This document shows positions 45,730 through 58,460 of a stretch of 64,000 nucleotides of DNA, piece by piece (the stretch's first letter is position 1; every line of letters begins with the position of its first letter). The notes under the pieces are model-generated. The model was not told the origin of the DNA. It saw nothing but the letters and a program-made list of their open reading frames with translations, and did no database searches. Made by a program: the position numbers and the translations under genes. Origin of the DNA: Tenrec ecaudatus (lineage: Eukaryota; Chordata; Mammalia; Afrosoricida; Tenrecidae); assembly GCF_050624435.1 (NCBI RefSeq), contig NW_027458603.1:346981-410980 (forward strand), written 5' to 3'.

Positions 45730-45899
45730 CACCACCGATAAGTCGATTCTGACTCATATTGATCCTACAGGAGAGGTTAAAATTTCCCCTGTGGGTATTT
45801 CTGAAACTGTAGCTCCTTATGGGAATAGAAAGCCTCCTCTTTCTCTGCAGCTGGTGGGTTCAAACTGCCAACCTTGTCTTTAGCAGCTCAGGACTGACT
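45730..45899 (-). mobile_element. AfroSINE copy, unit 3
   Basis: Equivalent of 5766-5935. Confidence 0.75.
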
Positions 45900-45925
45900 T
45901 GTATCTCTATGAAACCAAAATCTAC

Positions 45926-46117
45926 CTCACTGCCAGGGAGGTGATGCTGACTCATAGTGACCCTATGAGGCAGAGTAGATCTGTCCCTGTGAGTTTCTGA
46001 GACTGTAACTCTTTATAGGAGTAGACAGACTCTTCTTCCCACGGAGTGGCTGGTGGTTTCAAAGTGCTGACTTTGGTGTTAGCAGCCCAACATGCAAACA
46101 CTATGCCACCAAAGCTA
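45926..46117 (-). mobile_element. AfroSINE copy, unit 3
   Basis: Equivalent of 5962-6153. Confidence 0.8.
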
Positions 46118-46275
46118 CTTTTGTACCCCTATAAGTAGATAAATATTTCTCTTATATCTGTGTTTCAACCAAAGGCATGGCTATAAAGGAAAAAAGGCCA
46201 TGAGTGTCAAGAATGATTTGAAAATGTGGAGTTCTTTTGGGAAAGGATATATATATACTTGTGTAAATAAATAGA

Positions 46276-46471
46276 ATTCTGACGGCAAGAGTGGTCAGGA
46301 GTTGGACTGTTAATCTCAAGGTCAGCAGTTTGAATGACCAACCGCTCCTCTGGAGAAAGAGGAGATTTTCTACTCCTCTAAAGAATCACAGTCTCAGAAA
46401 CCCACGGGGGCCATTTTACTCAGTCCCATGGGCCTGTGAGTTGGAATGGACTTGATGGCAGTGAGGGCATG
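46276..46471 (+). mobile_element. AfroSINE copy, unit 3
   Basis: Equivalent of 6312-6507. Confidence 0.8.
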
Positions 46472-47112
46472 TAAATATGCAAACACCCACCTCGGACTTA
46501 GGATTTGACCTGCTCCCTCAGCCCCGTGAGCATCTGCAGCCATGGACTTGGCCTTCTGTGAAGAACCCATTAGTGCACCACCACAAAGAGAATGAGTTTC
46601 CTCTGTGTCAGTCCATTACCCTGCCAACGTTCAGGATGGAGCCAACACCCTTGGTCTCCCAGAGAAATTGGCTCAACATACCCCTGGTGTGGTTGCATGA
46701 CATAGGACACTCATGCAATGCACTGCATGTGCTCTATTTAATGCACTATCACCAACAAGTCTACATGGGTGGTAACTCTGAAAACCTTGCCCAAACAGCT
46801 GGCTTCACCAAAGTATATGGAGTCATGTGGAGTCGTCGACCAGTTCGACTCTGCACTGGCTGTACGTTGGCATTGCCAAGGGGGCTTTCTCACTGACCGT
46901 GACCTGAATCCTGCTTCCACTAAGTCTTGCTTCATTGGTCTGGGATGGCGCCAGGCCAATGGGAGGCTTGAAAGCTCCTAAGGGATTCCAAAGTATGACC
47001 AAGGGTGAACACTACTGCTTTTGGCCATCACATCCGGGAAGGCCCTTGGGACTTTGCCACTCAAAGTATGATAGGTCAAGGAACCAGCAACATCAGCATT
47101 AGCTTCTCCCAT

Positions 47113-47296
47113 GCTAAGGCCATCGAGTTGATGCTGACTCATAGTGACCCTACAGGACAGGGTAGAACTGCCCTTGTGGGTTTCCCAGACTGTCACTCTT
47201 GCCCGGAGTCTACAGCCTCATATTTCTCCCAAGGAGTGGCTGGTGGTTTAGGACTACTGTCCTTGTGGTTAACAGCCCAAGAGTACCAGGGCCTCT
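47113..47296 (-). mobile_element. AfroSINE copy, unit 3
   Basis: Equivalent of 7149-7332. Confidence 0.85.
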
Positions 47297-47961
47297 AGAA
47301 CTGCTGGATCCTAGACCCCCCACCCTGAACCCACAAAATCAGAATCTGCCCCCCAGCCCGATTTCCAGGAACCTGGGTAAGTGCATGCATGTGAAAGTTT
47401 AAGAAATACTTCCTTAGAAACCATTACTTTCCAGAACAAACTCCTCCTGCCAGAGGTGCATAAATGGAAGCCCATTAGGCCATGCTCGCCTAGAAGCAAT
47501 TTGAGGTCTCAGTGCTCCTATATCCTGGCTGTCATCCAGATTTCCTTATTCTCACCTGGACTGTTGTCACTGCAGCAGGTATTGGTGAGTCCTCAGCACG
47601 AACAGCCCCAAATTAGGTCTAGAGACACAGCTCCCATTTCAGAGTAGTACAATCCACAGTTTACTGTAGAGTTTCTGGCTTTTACTGGCTTGGGGTAGGG
47701 TCTAGTGGGAAATGCATCTTAGCAAGAGCCATTATGTATTCTGGATGTGCACAATGAGTTTGTCTTGAGGCATATTTATGTCTGATGTTGTTATGTATTC
47801 TCTTTCTATCCCATGCAACGTTATTTTTTTTGAAAATTTATATTTGCTTTTAATTACCCAGACATATAAGTGATTTATAGCTAGGTCTGATCGATTGGAA
47901 TCAGATGACCACGCCTGGATTAACCATGGGTCCTGGTGACCATTAGGCACTTCTTTCCATA

Positions 47962-49072
47962 GTCCAAGTGCCCGTTAGTTAACCTAGATAGTCAAAGTGC
48001 CTGCTAGGTAACCTAAATAGTCCAAGTGCCCGCTAGGGAACCTACATAGTCCAAGTGCCCGCTAGGGAACCTACATAGTCCAATTGCCCGTTAGCTAACC
48101 TAGATAGTCAAAGTGTCCGCTAGTTAACCTACATAGTCCAAGTGCCCGCTAGGTAACCGATATAGTCCAAATGCCCGCTAGGGACCCTAATAGTCCAAGT
48201 GCCCGCTAGTTAACCTAGATAGTCCAAGAGCTCGCTAGTTAACCTACATAGTCCAAATGCCCGCTAGGTAACCTAGACAGTTCAAGTGACCACTAGGTTA
48301 CCTACATAGTCCAAGTGCCCGATAGGGAATCTACATAGTCCAAGTGCCCGCTAGTTAACATAGATAGTCCAAGTACCCGCTAGGAAACGTACATAGTCCA
48401 AGTGCCTGCTAGGTAACCTAGATAGTCCAAGTGCCCGCTAGTTAACCTACATAGTCCAAGTGCCTGCTAAGGTAACCTAGATAGTCCAAGTGCCCAATAG
48501 TAAACCTACATAGTCCAAGTTCCCCCTAGGTAACCTAGATAGTCCCAAGGCCCGCTAGGTAACCTACATTGTCCTAGTGCCCCTTAGTTAACCTACATTC
48601 TCCAAGTGAACGATAGGGAACCTACATAGTCCAAGTGTCCGCTAGGTAACCTACATAGTCCAAAGCCCGCTAGTTAACCTACATAGTCCAAGTGCCCGTT
48701 AGGTAACCCAGATAGTCCTAATGCCCGCTAGGGAACCCACATAGTCCAAGTGCCCGCTAGGGAACTTACATAGTCCAAGGGCCCGCTAGGGAACCTACAT
48801 AGTCCAAGTGCCCGTTAGTTAACCTAGATAGCCCAAGTGCCGGCTAGGTAACCTAGATAGTCCAACAGCCCGGTAGGTAGCCAACATACTCCAAGTAACC
48901 GCTAGGTAACGTAGATAGTTCAAGTGCTAGCTAGGTAACCTAGATAGTCAAAGTGCCCGCTAGATAACCTACAAAGTCTAATTGCCCGCTAGGTAATCTA
49001 TATAGTCCAAATTCCCGCTAGGGAGCCTACATAATCCAAATGCCCGCTAGGTAACCTAGATAGTCCAAGGGC
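47962..49072. repeat. 29-bp minisatellite, unit 3
   Basis: Same length and monomer order as in units 1 and 2, with no difference from unit 1 seen. Confidence 0.95.
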
Positions 49073-49143
49073 CAACACATGCCATCGAGATGAGGGGAGG
49101 GAAACTATTAGCAAGAGGTCTTATTGATATGTAAGGGTTATCT

Positions 49144-49364
49144 GAGATTCACAGACTTGAAAGGACATGGCGGCAGATCCCAACATCACAGTTCCAGGTG
49201 GGACTACAGAAGCAAGAATAGGACAAGGATTGGGACCTGTGTTAAACAGGACAGTTTACAAGAGTGGTCCAGGGCCAAACAACCAAGGCTTTGGGGGCAT
49301 GACTCATGACCGTGCAGCCCAGAATGGCAGCCTCGATTCAAGGATACACTTAGGCAAGTCTCTA
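49144..49364 (+). repeat. Dispersed repeat family A, forward copy, unit 3
   Basis: Equivalent of 9180-9400. Confidence 0.6.
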
Positions 49365-49702
49365 AGCCCCACCATGGGCTGCCTAAGGGGTAATCCACTT
49401 TCCAATGCCCTCTGCCTGGTGGCAAGAGTGTTCACATCCCTGGTCAATGGTCTGAAGGAATTCACTGGAAGCTTAATCCACGTGGGGACTGTGCAAATAG
49501 AATTTTGGCTTTCACTGTTATCCACATACTTCTGAAAATTGTGAATTCTCAGAATTTCAGTTGAAAGGTAGGCTTGATGATCTGCTTCTGAGGGGTCACT
49601 ATGGTGCACACAGCAGGTCACTGTGCATGCGCACCGGAATCAGTTCAACAGCAGCCAACAGCATTCTCCCTTATGTTGCTTGATGTTTGTTTTATGCCCA
49701 CA

Positions 49703-49706
<4 letters not shown>

Positions 49707-49773
<67 letters not shown>
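49707..49773. repeat. (CT)n(CA)n microsatellite, unit 3
   Basis: 67 bp, 24 bp shorter than in units 1 and 2. The loss is in the CT part; the CA part is about the same length. Confidence 0.95.
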
Positions 49774-49775
<2 letters not shown>

Positions 49776-49776
49776 G

Positions 49777-49844
49777 TATTTCAAAAAGTCCCTGAAAAAT
49801 TCCATTCTCTTTTGATTCCTTGTTCCACTAACTTTTGGGAGCCT
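49777..49844. mobile_element. Small inverted-repeat element, unit 3
   Basis: Equivalent of 9837-9904. Confidence 0.5.
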
Positions 49845-49864
49845 GCTTGTGTGCATATATGACA

Positions 49865-50618
49865 CCATTTGTTTGCTGAAAGTGAGGAGGAATTGAACCA
49901 CTTGCTGAAGATCAAGGATTGCAGCCTTCAATATGGGTTACAATTCAATATAAGGAAGACCAAAATCCCCAAAACTGGACCAATAGGTGATAAACAGAGA
50001 AAAGGGCTTCAGTTGTCAAGGATTTTGTCTTGCTTAGATCCACTATCAATGTTCATAGAAACAGCAGTCAGGAGATCAAAAGATGTATTGTAATGGGTAA
50101 ATCTGCTGCAGAAAACCTCTTTATAGTGTTGAAGAACAATGATGTTACTCTGAGGACTAAGGTGCACATGACCTAAGCCATGCTATTTTCCATTGCATCA
50201 TATGCATGTGAAAGTTAGACACTGAATAAGGAAGGCTGTAGAAGAACAGATGCATCGAATTGTGGTCCACCAGAAGACTACTGACAGTACCATGGACTGC
50301 TGAAGGACTGACCAATCTGTATCAGAAGAAATAAGGCCAGAGTACTGCTTAGAGGCAAGGATGGCAAGACGCCATCTTACATACTTTGGACATGTTGTCA
50401 GGAGAGACCAGTCCCTGGAGAAGGACATCCTATTTGGTACAGTGGAGAAGCCATGAAACAGAGGAGGTCCTCGAAGAAGTGGATGGACTCAGTGGCTTCA
50501 TCGGTGGTTCAGGCACAGGAACAATTGTGAGGATGGTGCACGACCCTACAGTGTTTCATTCGGTTGTATGTGAGGTCACGACGAGTCCAAGTGTCCTCAA
50601 TGGCACGCAACAACAACT
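49865..50618 (+). mobile_element. RTE-type LINE remnant, unit 3
   Basis: Equivalent of 9925-10678. Confidence 0.75.
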
Positions 50619-50694
50619 AGCCAGAGCAGAGAGGAGCAATCTGCCCTCTGGGACTTCCCTGGGAAGGTCCTCAATGGAAATTGGGAAAGTCTAA

Positions 50695-51000
50695 GACCCT
50701 ATGGTCATGAGTTATAGTGGTCGGAAGGCCCCAGAACAAATCCAGTAAGCCTTTCTAATCTGTGATCGTCTCCATGTCTCCATAATGGCCCCATTCTCAC
50801 TTATGTAGTCCTGCCTGAGAGAGTGATGAATTGCTCTGCCTCCAATCACATTTTTGTGGCAGATTTCATCCATTTCTATAATTAGCGACATGGCCACACA
50901 ACCTTTGGACCCCATTATGGCCTCATGCTTATGGTCTCCTTCATCTAAATCATTTCTCCTACTTTTGTCTTTCTTCATTAATTGAATATCTGAGATACAT
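50695..51000 (-). repeat. Dispersed repeat family A, reverse copy, unit 3
   Basis: Equivalent of 10755-11060. Confidence 0.6.
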
Positions 51001-51536
51001 ATGGAAGGGGCATTATCTCTACAATAAGAGAAAGGGATGAGGTGGTGGTGGTATGGAGTGGGGTGGCACACCATCTCAGAGAATGAGAATAGCTGTTTCA
51101 ATGGTTCCCACTGCAGTGTGGAAACTGCAGGTACACTAAAAGAGGACAGCAATGACAGCATTAAGGTCTTAGAGCTTAAGGACTCCCTCCCTCCTTAGGC
51201 CTCTCTTTCAACTATAAAATGTAGCTCTAAAATGCAGAGCTTCTCGGACACAGCTTGGAGGAAGCCTGTGGATCCAGGAAAGCCCCAATCTCAGCAGAAC
51301 CAATTTGGCAATCCACAGGTCTGATTTTTGACCAGTCAGCTCACTTGGTCTAGCTCACTTGGTCTAGATCACTCAATTATGTTCACATAAACTACAACAA
51401 ACAGGTTCACACTGTCACCACATTTTCTATATAAGAAAACTGGAACAGAAATAAGCTGCCAAATTACTTGGCTTCTTATAAAAGAAATAGCCAAGTGAAT
51501 GTTTGGGAAAACAACAGCTCCCGCTATGTGGCACAG

Positions 51537-51753
51537 GGAGCCCTGGTGGCATAGTGGTTTTCACTTGGGCTGCTACCCACATAGTTCAAAACCACCACCC
51601 GCTCTGAGAGAGAAACGTTAGGGCTTTCTACCCCTGTAAAGAGTTGCAGTCTCAGAAACTCACAGGGGCTGCTCTACCCTGTCCAATAGGGTTGCTGAAA
51701 GTCAGGGTTGCTGTGAGTCACAAAAGATGCAATGGCAGTGAGTTTTCAGTTTG
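51537..51753 (+). mobile_element. AfroSINE, near full length, unit 3
   Basis: Equivalent of 11597-11813. Confidence 0.88.
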
Positions 51754-51824
51754 ATTATTAAGCAAAATTATCAAATTCTGAAACTATTGTTTCTCAATCT
51801 ATCCTCCATCAAGATCTACCTAAA

Positions 51825-52380
51825 CACTTTTAAAAAATTAAGTCATTTTATCGGGGGCTCTTACACCACTTATAACAATGCATACATCAATTGTATCAAG
51901 CACATTTGTACCTACGGTACCATCATCATTTTCTTTATACTTGACCCCTTGGTATCAGCTCCTTTTCCCCCCTTCTCTCCCACTCTCCCACCCTCATGAA
52001 ACCTTGATAAATTATACTTTCATATTTTACAATGTCCAAGGTCTCACTTCACCAATGTTTCTGTTGCTTGTCCCCCTGGGGTGTGAGTGTTAATACATCA
52101 ATCATTGCTATCAGTTCCCTCTATCTCATCCCTACCCTCATGTTATCACTACTTCCATTACTGTTCCTGAAGGGTTTATCTGTCCTGGATTCTGTGTGTT
52201 GAGAGTTCTTATCTGTACCAGTGTACATGCTCTGGTCTAGCCGGCTTTGTAAGGTAGAGCTGAGGTCATGATAGTTGGAGGGAGTGAGCGGGAGAGGAAG
52301 CATTGAAGAACTAGACAAATGGTATGTACTGTGGTATGAGTTGGGGTGCCAGCCCCCCACCAGTAATCTTGGGTTCAATA
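51825..52380. repeat. Dispersed repeat family B, unit 3
   Basis: Equivalent of 11885-12440, agreeing with unit 1 at the two unit 2 variant sites. Confidence 0.55.
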
Positions 52381-52393
52381 AGCACAATTGTAT

Positions 52394-52498
52394 GGTTGAG
52401 ATATATAAATATTATATTAAAGTCACCGGGAGCATGAGCGATAGAAGAGACATTACAATAATGCAGTCAGACACAATTCATGGTAGCATGCTCACCTC
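52394..52498 (+). repeat. Repeat family C, left copy, unit 3
   Basis: Equivalent of 12454-12558. Confidence 0.8.
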
Positions 52499-52919
52499 CT
52501 GGATGGCCATGATCTTACCAGCCAGGTCCACGCTCAGTGTGGACGAAGGGAGGTGGGATGGAGACCAGGCAGGAGGCTCAAGGACTGGGCTGGAGGCTGG
52601 AGCCCCAGCACAAGGCGGGCTTCCCCAGACAAATGGCGCACAACGTGGGACAATATGAGTTATATCCCATATAACAATTATATGGCCCCATTGGTACGTA
52701 GAGTGAATTTGAAAATTGTGCGAAGTGAGGATCCGGTGTGGGGATTGACAGAGAAGTAGTGGAAATAGTGAATTAGAATTTTAAAGAGGATAATGGGAGC
52801 AAGGTAAAAGTAAACCTGAAACTTATGGTACCATGCTCTCTACTTACTGAAAAGACAAGGTGTAAAAGTAACGAAGAAAAAGATACAATGTTTTCTAAAA
52901 GTAGTAAAAAGGTATAATT

Positions 52920-54700
52920 CATGGTTCTCAGAGGAAGGAACTTTTGATTTAGAGACCTGGGAGGAGGTCATTGTCAACTTAAAGGAAGCACAGAGATGGG
53001 GAGAGTATCCCTATGGAGAAGTGGTCTCTGTGGGTACAAGTTAAGATGGTTTTAAAACTTTTGCAGGAGGAAGAGAATAAGGATGAACAGTCTAGTGAGA
53101 AGTCTTGTGTCTATTCAAATCTAGAAAAGCAAGCTAAAGTGTCTGTGAATAAGCATGATTTAGGTTAAGAAACTTTAGGAAAAACTGAAAAGGCAGGGAT
53201 TGGTTTGTTATCTAAAGCCTCCAATTCTAGAACAGAACCTCATTGCCAAAGCCTGTATGCTCTCGCGAGACTGCAGACTCCGAAGGTTTAAAGGTGATAC
53301 AGTACTAGAGGCAGTGGATTGCAAGATCCAAAGCATGGCTATTAAACAATCCCAGGAAGCTCCCTTGCTTTCAAAGGTAGAGAAAGCCAAGAAGCAGAAC
53401 AGGCAACGTCTAAGATGCCCAAATTTAAATCAGATGAGAAGCAGTGAGAACGGGTTTCAGGCAGATGAGAAGATTTTAGGCAGAGCTAAAAGAATGAGCC
53501 TGAGTCAGAAGGGGACATAGTAAAAGCAACTGCTCTCCTGCTGGAATTTAGTGTAAGAAAGGCCAGAGATTGTAAAACAATCAAGCAAGCCAGCCCTGAA
53601 GGTAGAGAGATTAGCTCCAAAGAAATGCAAACTAGGAGAGCTAGCACAGAAGGTGAAGTTCAGGAAGTGGAACTCCAAGATATCCAGATTGAAAAGAGTA
53701 GCTCAGAGAATAGACGTAAAGAAGCAAAGTATAGGAAAGCACCTTTACTCTCCAGAGTAGGAAGAGGGATTGCAGAAGAAGATTTAGAAGGCAAGATGTC
53801 TTATCCTGTTAGAACCAAAAGGAATTCACAGTGCCTTTGCCTTTTAAGTTGCTAAAAGATCTCAAGCAGGCAATCAATGACTGCGGCCCAGACTCACATT
53901 TTGTAATTAGCATGATAAGGGCTCTAGCAGAGTCTGACAGCTGGACCCCTACAGATTGGAAAGCTTTAGTGAGAATTTGTCTTTACTCTCAGAATGTTTG
54001 TGATATCAAATGCTATGGAAGGAAGCAGCCCTTGCAAGAGCTGGGAAGAATGCTGAGGATGGGATAGATATAGGAATTCATCAATTGCTAGGGGATGCAA
54101 ATTATATTACAGTTGAGTCTCAACTACAGTTTACTGAACAGACAATAGGACAGATACATGAGGTTTGCTTAAGGGCCTGGGAAAAGATAATTCCATCAGA
54201 AGAGAGAACGCCGCGTTACAGGGCTATAAGACAACAGAATGATGAGCGTTACGCTGACTTTGTGTCCCGACTGGAAGATGCTATTTCCAAATGTGTGAAG
54301 AATGTTCAGGCAGTAAGAGACCTAGTGCACAAGCTATCTTATGATTTCTCTAATAAGCACTGTAAAAATGCCTTGCATCCCTACAGCGAACAGGGCACTC
54401 TGCTGGGTTATTTTAGGATATGCAGGAATGTAGAGGCAGAGGAATACAAGGCAGACCTCATGGCAGCTTCATTGGCAAACTATATCAGACCTGGAAGAAA
54501 GTGCTTTAGTTGTGGGAAGACAAGTCATCTTCAAAAGAGTGTAGGCAGAGCAGGCTGCGGCCAATGTCAGAGCATGGGCCAGGACCATGGAGATCGGGTT
54601 TAAACGAACCTGAACTCTGCCTCCATTGTAGGAAGGGAACTCATTGGGCGAGCCAATGTCGTTCAAAAATCAACAGTGAAGGGTCGCCATTAGCAAAGAC
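52920..54700 (+). pseudogene. ERV gag remnant, unit 3
   Basis: As in units 1 and 2; agrees with unit 1 at the capsid Lys that unit 2 changed. Confidence 0.8.
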
Positions 54701-54890
54701 TTCCCGGCGGGAAAATAGTGGAAGAAGCTTGATGAAGAGCCCTCATAGCAGAGCGTGGTAGGCAAGGTGTCTGCCTACTGGAGCAAAGAAGATCTTTGAG
54801 AGAAATCGCCTTTATCTAGCAGCCTCACAGCAGGAGAACAGACCTAGCCAAAGAGGCAAAAACCTAGTCTCTGTTCTCACTGCAGTTGGT

Positions 54891-55670
54891 TTGAATAACC
54901 AAGAGATGGCTCAGAAGCCTTCACAGGAGCTTGATCCTCAAAAGCAGGGACCTCTTATTGAAAGATTAATACAGTTTCTATCAGGAAGATTTAACCTTAG
55001 TACTCAAGAAATTAAAATTGATACTGGAGTTGATAAGAGTTGTAAGAAAAAGCCCAAAACTGTGATTGAATCAGAAACGAAGAGCAGTAATTGGGGTCCA
55101 CTACCTAAAAGAACTATAGGAAGTTTATTAAGAAAGTCCAAAAAAAAAAGAAAGTCCAACATAAATTCTCAAGGTGTTGCTGGAGTTATTGGTCAGGATT
55201 GTGAAGAAGAAATTAAGGCAGTAATGAGTTCTGATATACCATGGTTTGTAAAAATGTAGGATCGCTTAAGCCAATTTTCCCTTCCTTGCATTTCTAGAGT
55301 AAAAATTTATACCTATCAGGAAAGAGTACTTGAGAAGTTTGACCACCCTATAAATCAAGCAGTCTTCTGGACTGCTGTTGTGGAGAAACAGCGCCCCCAC
55401 ATGGAATTAGAAATGGAAGGAAAAAGGTTTGTTAACTGTGGATGCCGGGTCATTTCCTTAGGGCATTCAGGGGGGCCTAAGGCCCTCCCATTAACTTCCC
55501 CTAAAGCCAGCATAGAGGGAATGAGTGAAGTTAACCAAGACAGATTATTGCAAGGTAAAATCATACAGTGTGAGAAGCCTGAAAGGCAAAACGGCTCAAT
55601 TGAGCCTATAACCTTATTGGTAAGCCTGGAGAAAAAATGTCTGCTTGGTAAGTTACTTCAAGATCAGCTG
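54891..55670 (+). pseudogene. ERV dUTPase-protease remnant, unit 3
   Basis: As in unit 2: stop between the two domains and a mutated protease catalytic triplet. Confidence 0.75.
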
Positions 55671-55819
55671 AACAAATTTATTAAGAATTTTTTCAGTCTT
55701 TCAAAGTATGATAAGAAGTTCTCCCAATTAGTTAGCTCTCTTAATTCTCTGAGGGATGGGAGCCAGTATTTACATAACAATGAAGGTTATCTAACTAGTA
55801 CTTTTACTGGTTCAAGATC

Positions 55820-56140
55820 TAGCAATGCTTTACTATTTAAATTGTTAAAACAGAAGGAGGAGAAGAGGAATCTTATGTGTGACAAAGTTCATTTACTCAT
55901 TTTAACTAAAAATTTTTTCTCCTTACTAAAAGCTTCTAATAAAATTAGGGAAGATAAACACGTTTTCAATTCTACAGAGAAAATTGATCCTAAGAAATCT
56001 GAGGATGATGGAAACTGTGTTTGGGATCCAGGTCCATTCACCTGGAGAAAAGGCTATGCATGTATGTTTTTTACAGAATAAAACTGATGGACTCCCTTTA
56101 AAAGGACGCAACCACCTTTGGAGAAAGATGGACAAGGAAG
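55820..56140 (+). pseudogene. ERV integrase C-terminal remnant, unit 3
   Basis: As in unit 2. Confidence 0.65.
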
Positions 56141-56414
56141 AGATGGAGAGGCCAACCAATATTAATCATAAATCCTTTTTTCAGGTTAATGATACCCCAA
56201 AGAGAGGGGCTATTTCTTTATATTTTCACAGGTAAAGGAGATAGGTGGATTTCTCTTCAGCCAGCAAGGCCCAGAAGAAAGCGGGTCACTGTTATTGAAG
56301 TTATTCAAAACGTCAAGAAGACCTCGAAGATTCCTGAGAATGGCGATTGCTGACTGCTGAGGTATTTCTTCCATTGCTGACGCTGTCTAAGAGACACTCT
56401 GGGATGCTATCATA

Positions 56415-56913
56415 ACTGAACATTTTATACAATGTGACTGGAATATTACTGCAGACTGCTTTGCTGAAAGGTCAAGATTTTGAATTTGTCAATGCTATAA
56501 TGTGATTGGAATGTAACTGATTTCTGTATAACCACTTATCCTTATAATAAGACATTGCATGATTGGAATTTGATTAGGAAACATTTGCAAGGGTTTAAGG
56601 GAAACATTTCATTAGATATTGATCAGCTTAAAAAGGATATTTTCTATACATTCAAAGACAAGCTTGAGGCTTCTCCTGGCTCTGATGTGATTAAGCAATT
56701 GATGAGTAGCATGGAAGGGTTGGACCCGCGAGCTTGGGGGCAAAGTACTTCACATAGCTTAAGTTCCAGTCTGTGTTTTTTATCATAATTGTGATGCTTG
56801 CAGTCTCATGTCACTTCTATAGGAAGCTAATAGATATGAAAAGAGACCATGTTGCCTCCGTGACACTATTGAATCTTAAACATAATGCAGAGAGGGGAAA
56901 TGTGGGATACTAG
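56415..56913 (+). pseudogene. ERV env TM 3' remnant with 4-bp deletion, unit 3
   Basis: Units 1 and 2 read CCAGTCTGACTGTG before the membrane span; here CCAGTCTGTG (near 56768-56777). The loss of 4 bp shifts the frame at the start of the span, leaving an open frame of only 77 codons (56555-56788). Confidence 0.8.
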
Positions 56914-57360
56914 CACCAAGGGAAATAATACTGGGACTTATTCCATGACTGGTACAGAGGGAATCTGGGAGACTAATGTTCCATGGCTGGAAGACCACCA
57001 CTCTGTTAGTTGGAGATATACTCCAAGTTCATGTTCCTGCGGTAATCTATCATTTCCACAGATTCTCCCTTAAAGCTGTGCTGCCTTAAAGTGAGCGCAT
57101 GGCTGATACATTCTCCCTATAGAAGCAGACATTCCTATTTGGCTCTATTTCTTCCCACCGCAGTATCCAATCTCTCTCATACCTTCCTCCAATAACAGAT
57201 GGGAATAAGGGGACTTTACCCCCAGTGCCTGGATTCTAAATGTTTCTATCAAGCCTGAATTTTTGGCTATATTAATTGGATCATGAAGTTTTGCCTTTAC
57301 AGCTTTAAATGTATAGAAAATGATTTAAAAACACGTCAGTCACGCCCACCACAGGTTTCC

Positions 57361-58154
57361 CGCTCCTAAAACTCACTTCCGTGCAAAAAGACACCTGAGT
57401 GGCAGGCGGGTTGGGCCGCCCGCGTGGAGCGTAGACTCCACGGCGCCAACGCCGCTCTCCGCTGAGGCGCCCTCAGGAGGCGCCCAAACGCGCCCCGCCC
57501 CGCCCCCCCCCCTGTTGGGGACGTCCGGCGGAGCCTCAGCAAGGCATCCCGAGGGCGGCCAGGCTCGGGCTCGTTCTTCGAGCCGGCAGGAAGCGCAGCA
57601 CCGGCGCCGGAGCCTCCGGCCGGGATCTCCAAGAGCTAGCCGCCGCGACCCCCCGCCCTCGGCCGCCCTCAGCCGCGCCGCATCCGGGTCCGCTGCCGCT
57701 CTCACCTGCGCGGCGCCCCGCCCCGCGCAGTGCGCTCCGGATCCGTGTGCCGTCAGTAGCCCCAGCCGCCGCGACCGCCCTGCGCGGTCACCTCCCGCCT
57801 GCCCGGCGCCGCACTGCGCCCGCCCGCCGCCCGCCGCCCACGGCCAGGGCCCGTTCAGCCGCCCCCGCCGCCCGGACCGGCGGAGCACGTGCGCCCGCGC
57901 CTCCCAGCGAGCTGCACGGCCGGCCGGGGCCTCCAGCTGCCTTTCTGGAGCCTCTCCTGGAGGGTCCTGAGGGACCGCAGAGCCCCCGGACCCCTGCCTT
58001 CTGGAGCGGCCCGCAGCCGCCTCGCGGGGACCCCTCTGCCTCGGCGTTCCCTCGCAGCCCTTCGCCCCACTTGTGCCCCGTGGTGCCGCAGACCCCAGAA
58101 CCCCCTTCCTGAGCGTAGCAGTGCGGGGATGTTGCCCCGCACCGTCGATGGCCG
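57361..58154. promoter_or_regulatory. CpG island / candidate promoter, unit 3
   Basis: Equivalent of 17425-18225 but 7 bp shorter in a CCGCCGC-type run near 57830. It has three CpG-to-TpG changes (57781, 58081, 58084) and another substitution at 58119. The minus-strand donor is kept (exon side ends at 57706). Confidence 0.75.
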
Positions 58155-58388
58155 TTGAAAGGCTGAAGTTCCCACTTCCAAGTTCAAGAATATTCTGTGT
58201 GTTCATTTTTGTGATAACAGCTAACACTTGGCTGCAGTTTCATCGGTTAACCAATTCTTTTCGTATTCTGCTCGCCTGTTCGCTTTTGTCTCAACCAGGA
58301 AAGGTCACGCCCCTCATTCTTGGATCACAGTTGAATTTTTTATTGATTATAAACCCTAATGTCGACTTCCTGTAAAGCACCTGTACGA

Positions 58389-58460
58389 GGAAGCTTCAAA
58401 AATTCGTGGGAAATTATCTTCTCTTTTCATTCCTTTCTCCCACGACCTTTCCGAAGCTCC
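58389..58460. mobile_element. Small inverted-repeat element, unit 3
   Basis: Equivalent of 18460-18531, with C at 58446 in the right arm where units 1 and 2 have T. Confidence 0.6.

Larger units (their letters stand above)
52634..57351 (+). mobile_element. Internally deleted betaretrovirus-like ERV, unit 3
   Basis: PBS 52634-52651, gag 52920-54700, dUTPase-protease 54891-55670 (TAG at 55257-55259), integrase end 55820-56140, env TM end 56415-56913, 3' LTR from 56901. Same breaks as the other units plus a private 4-bp deletion in env TM. Confidence 0.85.
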
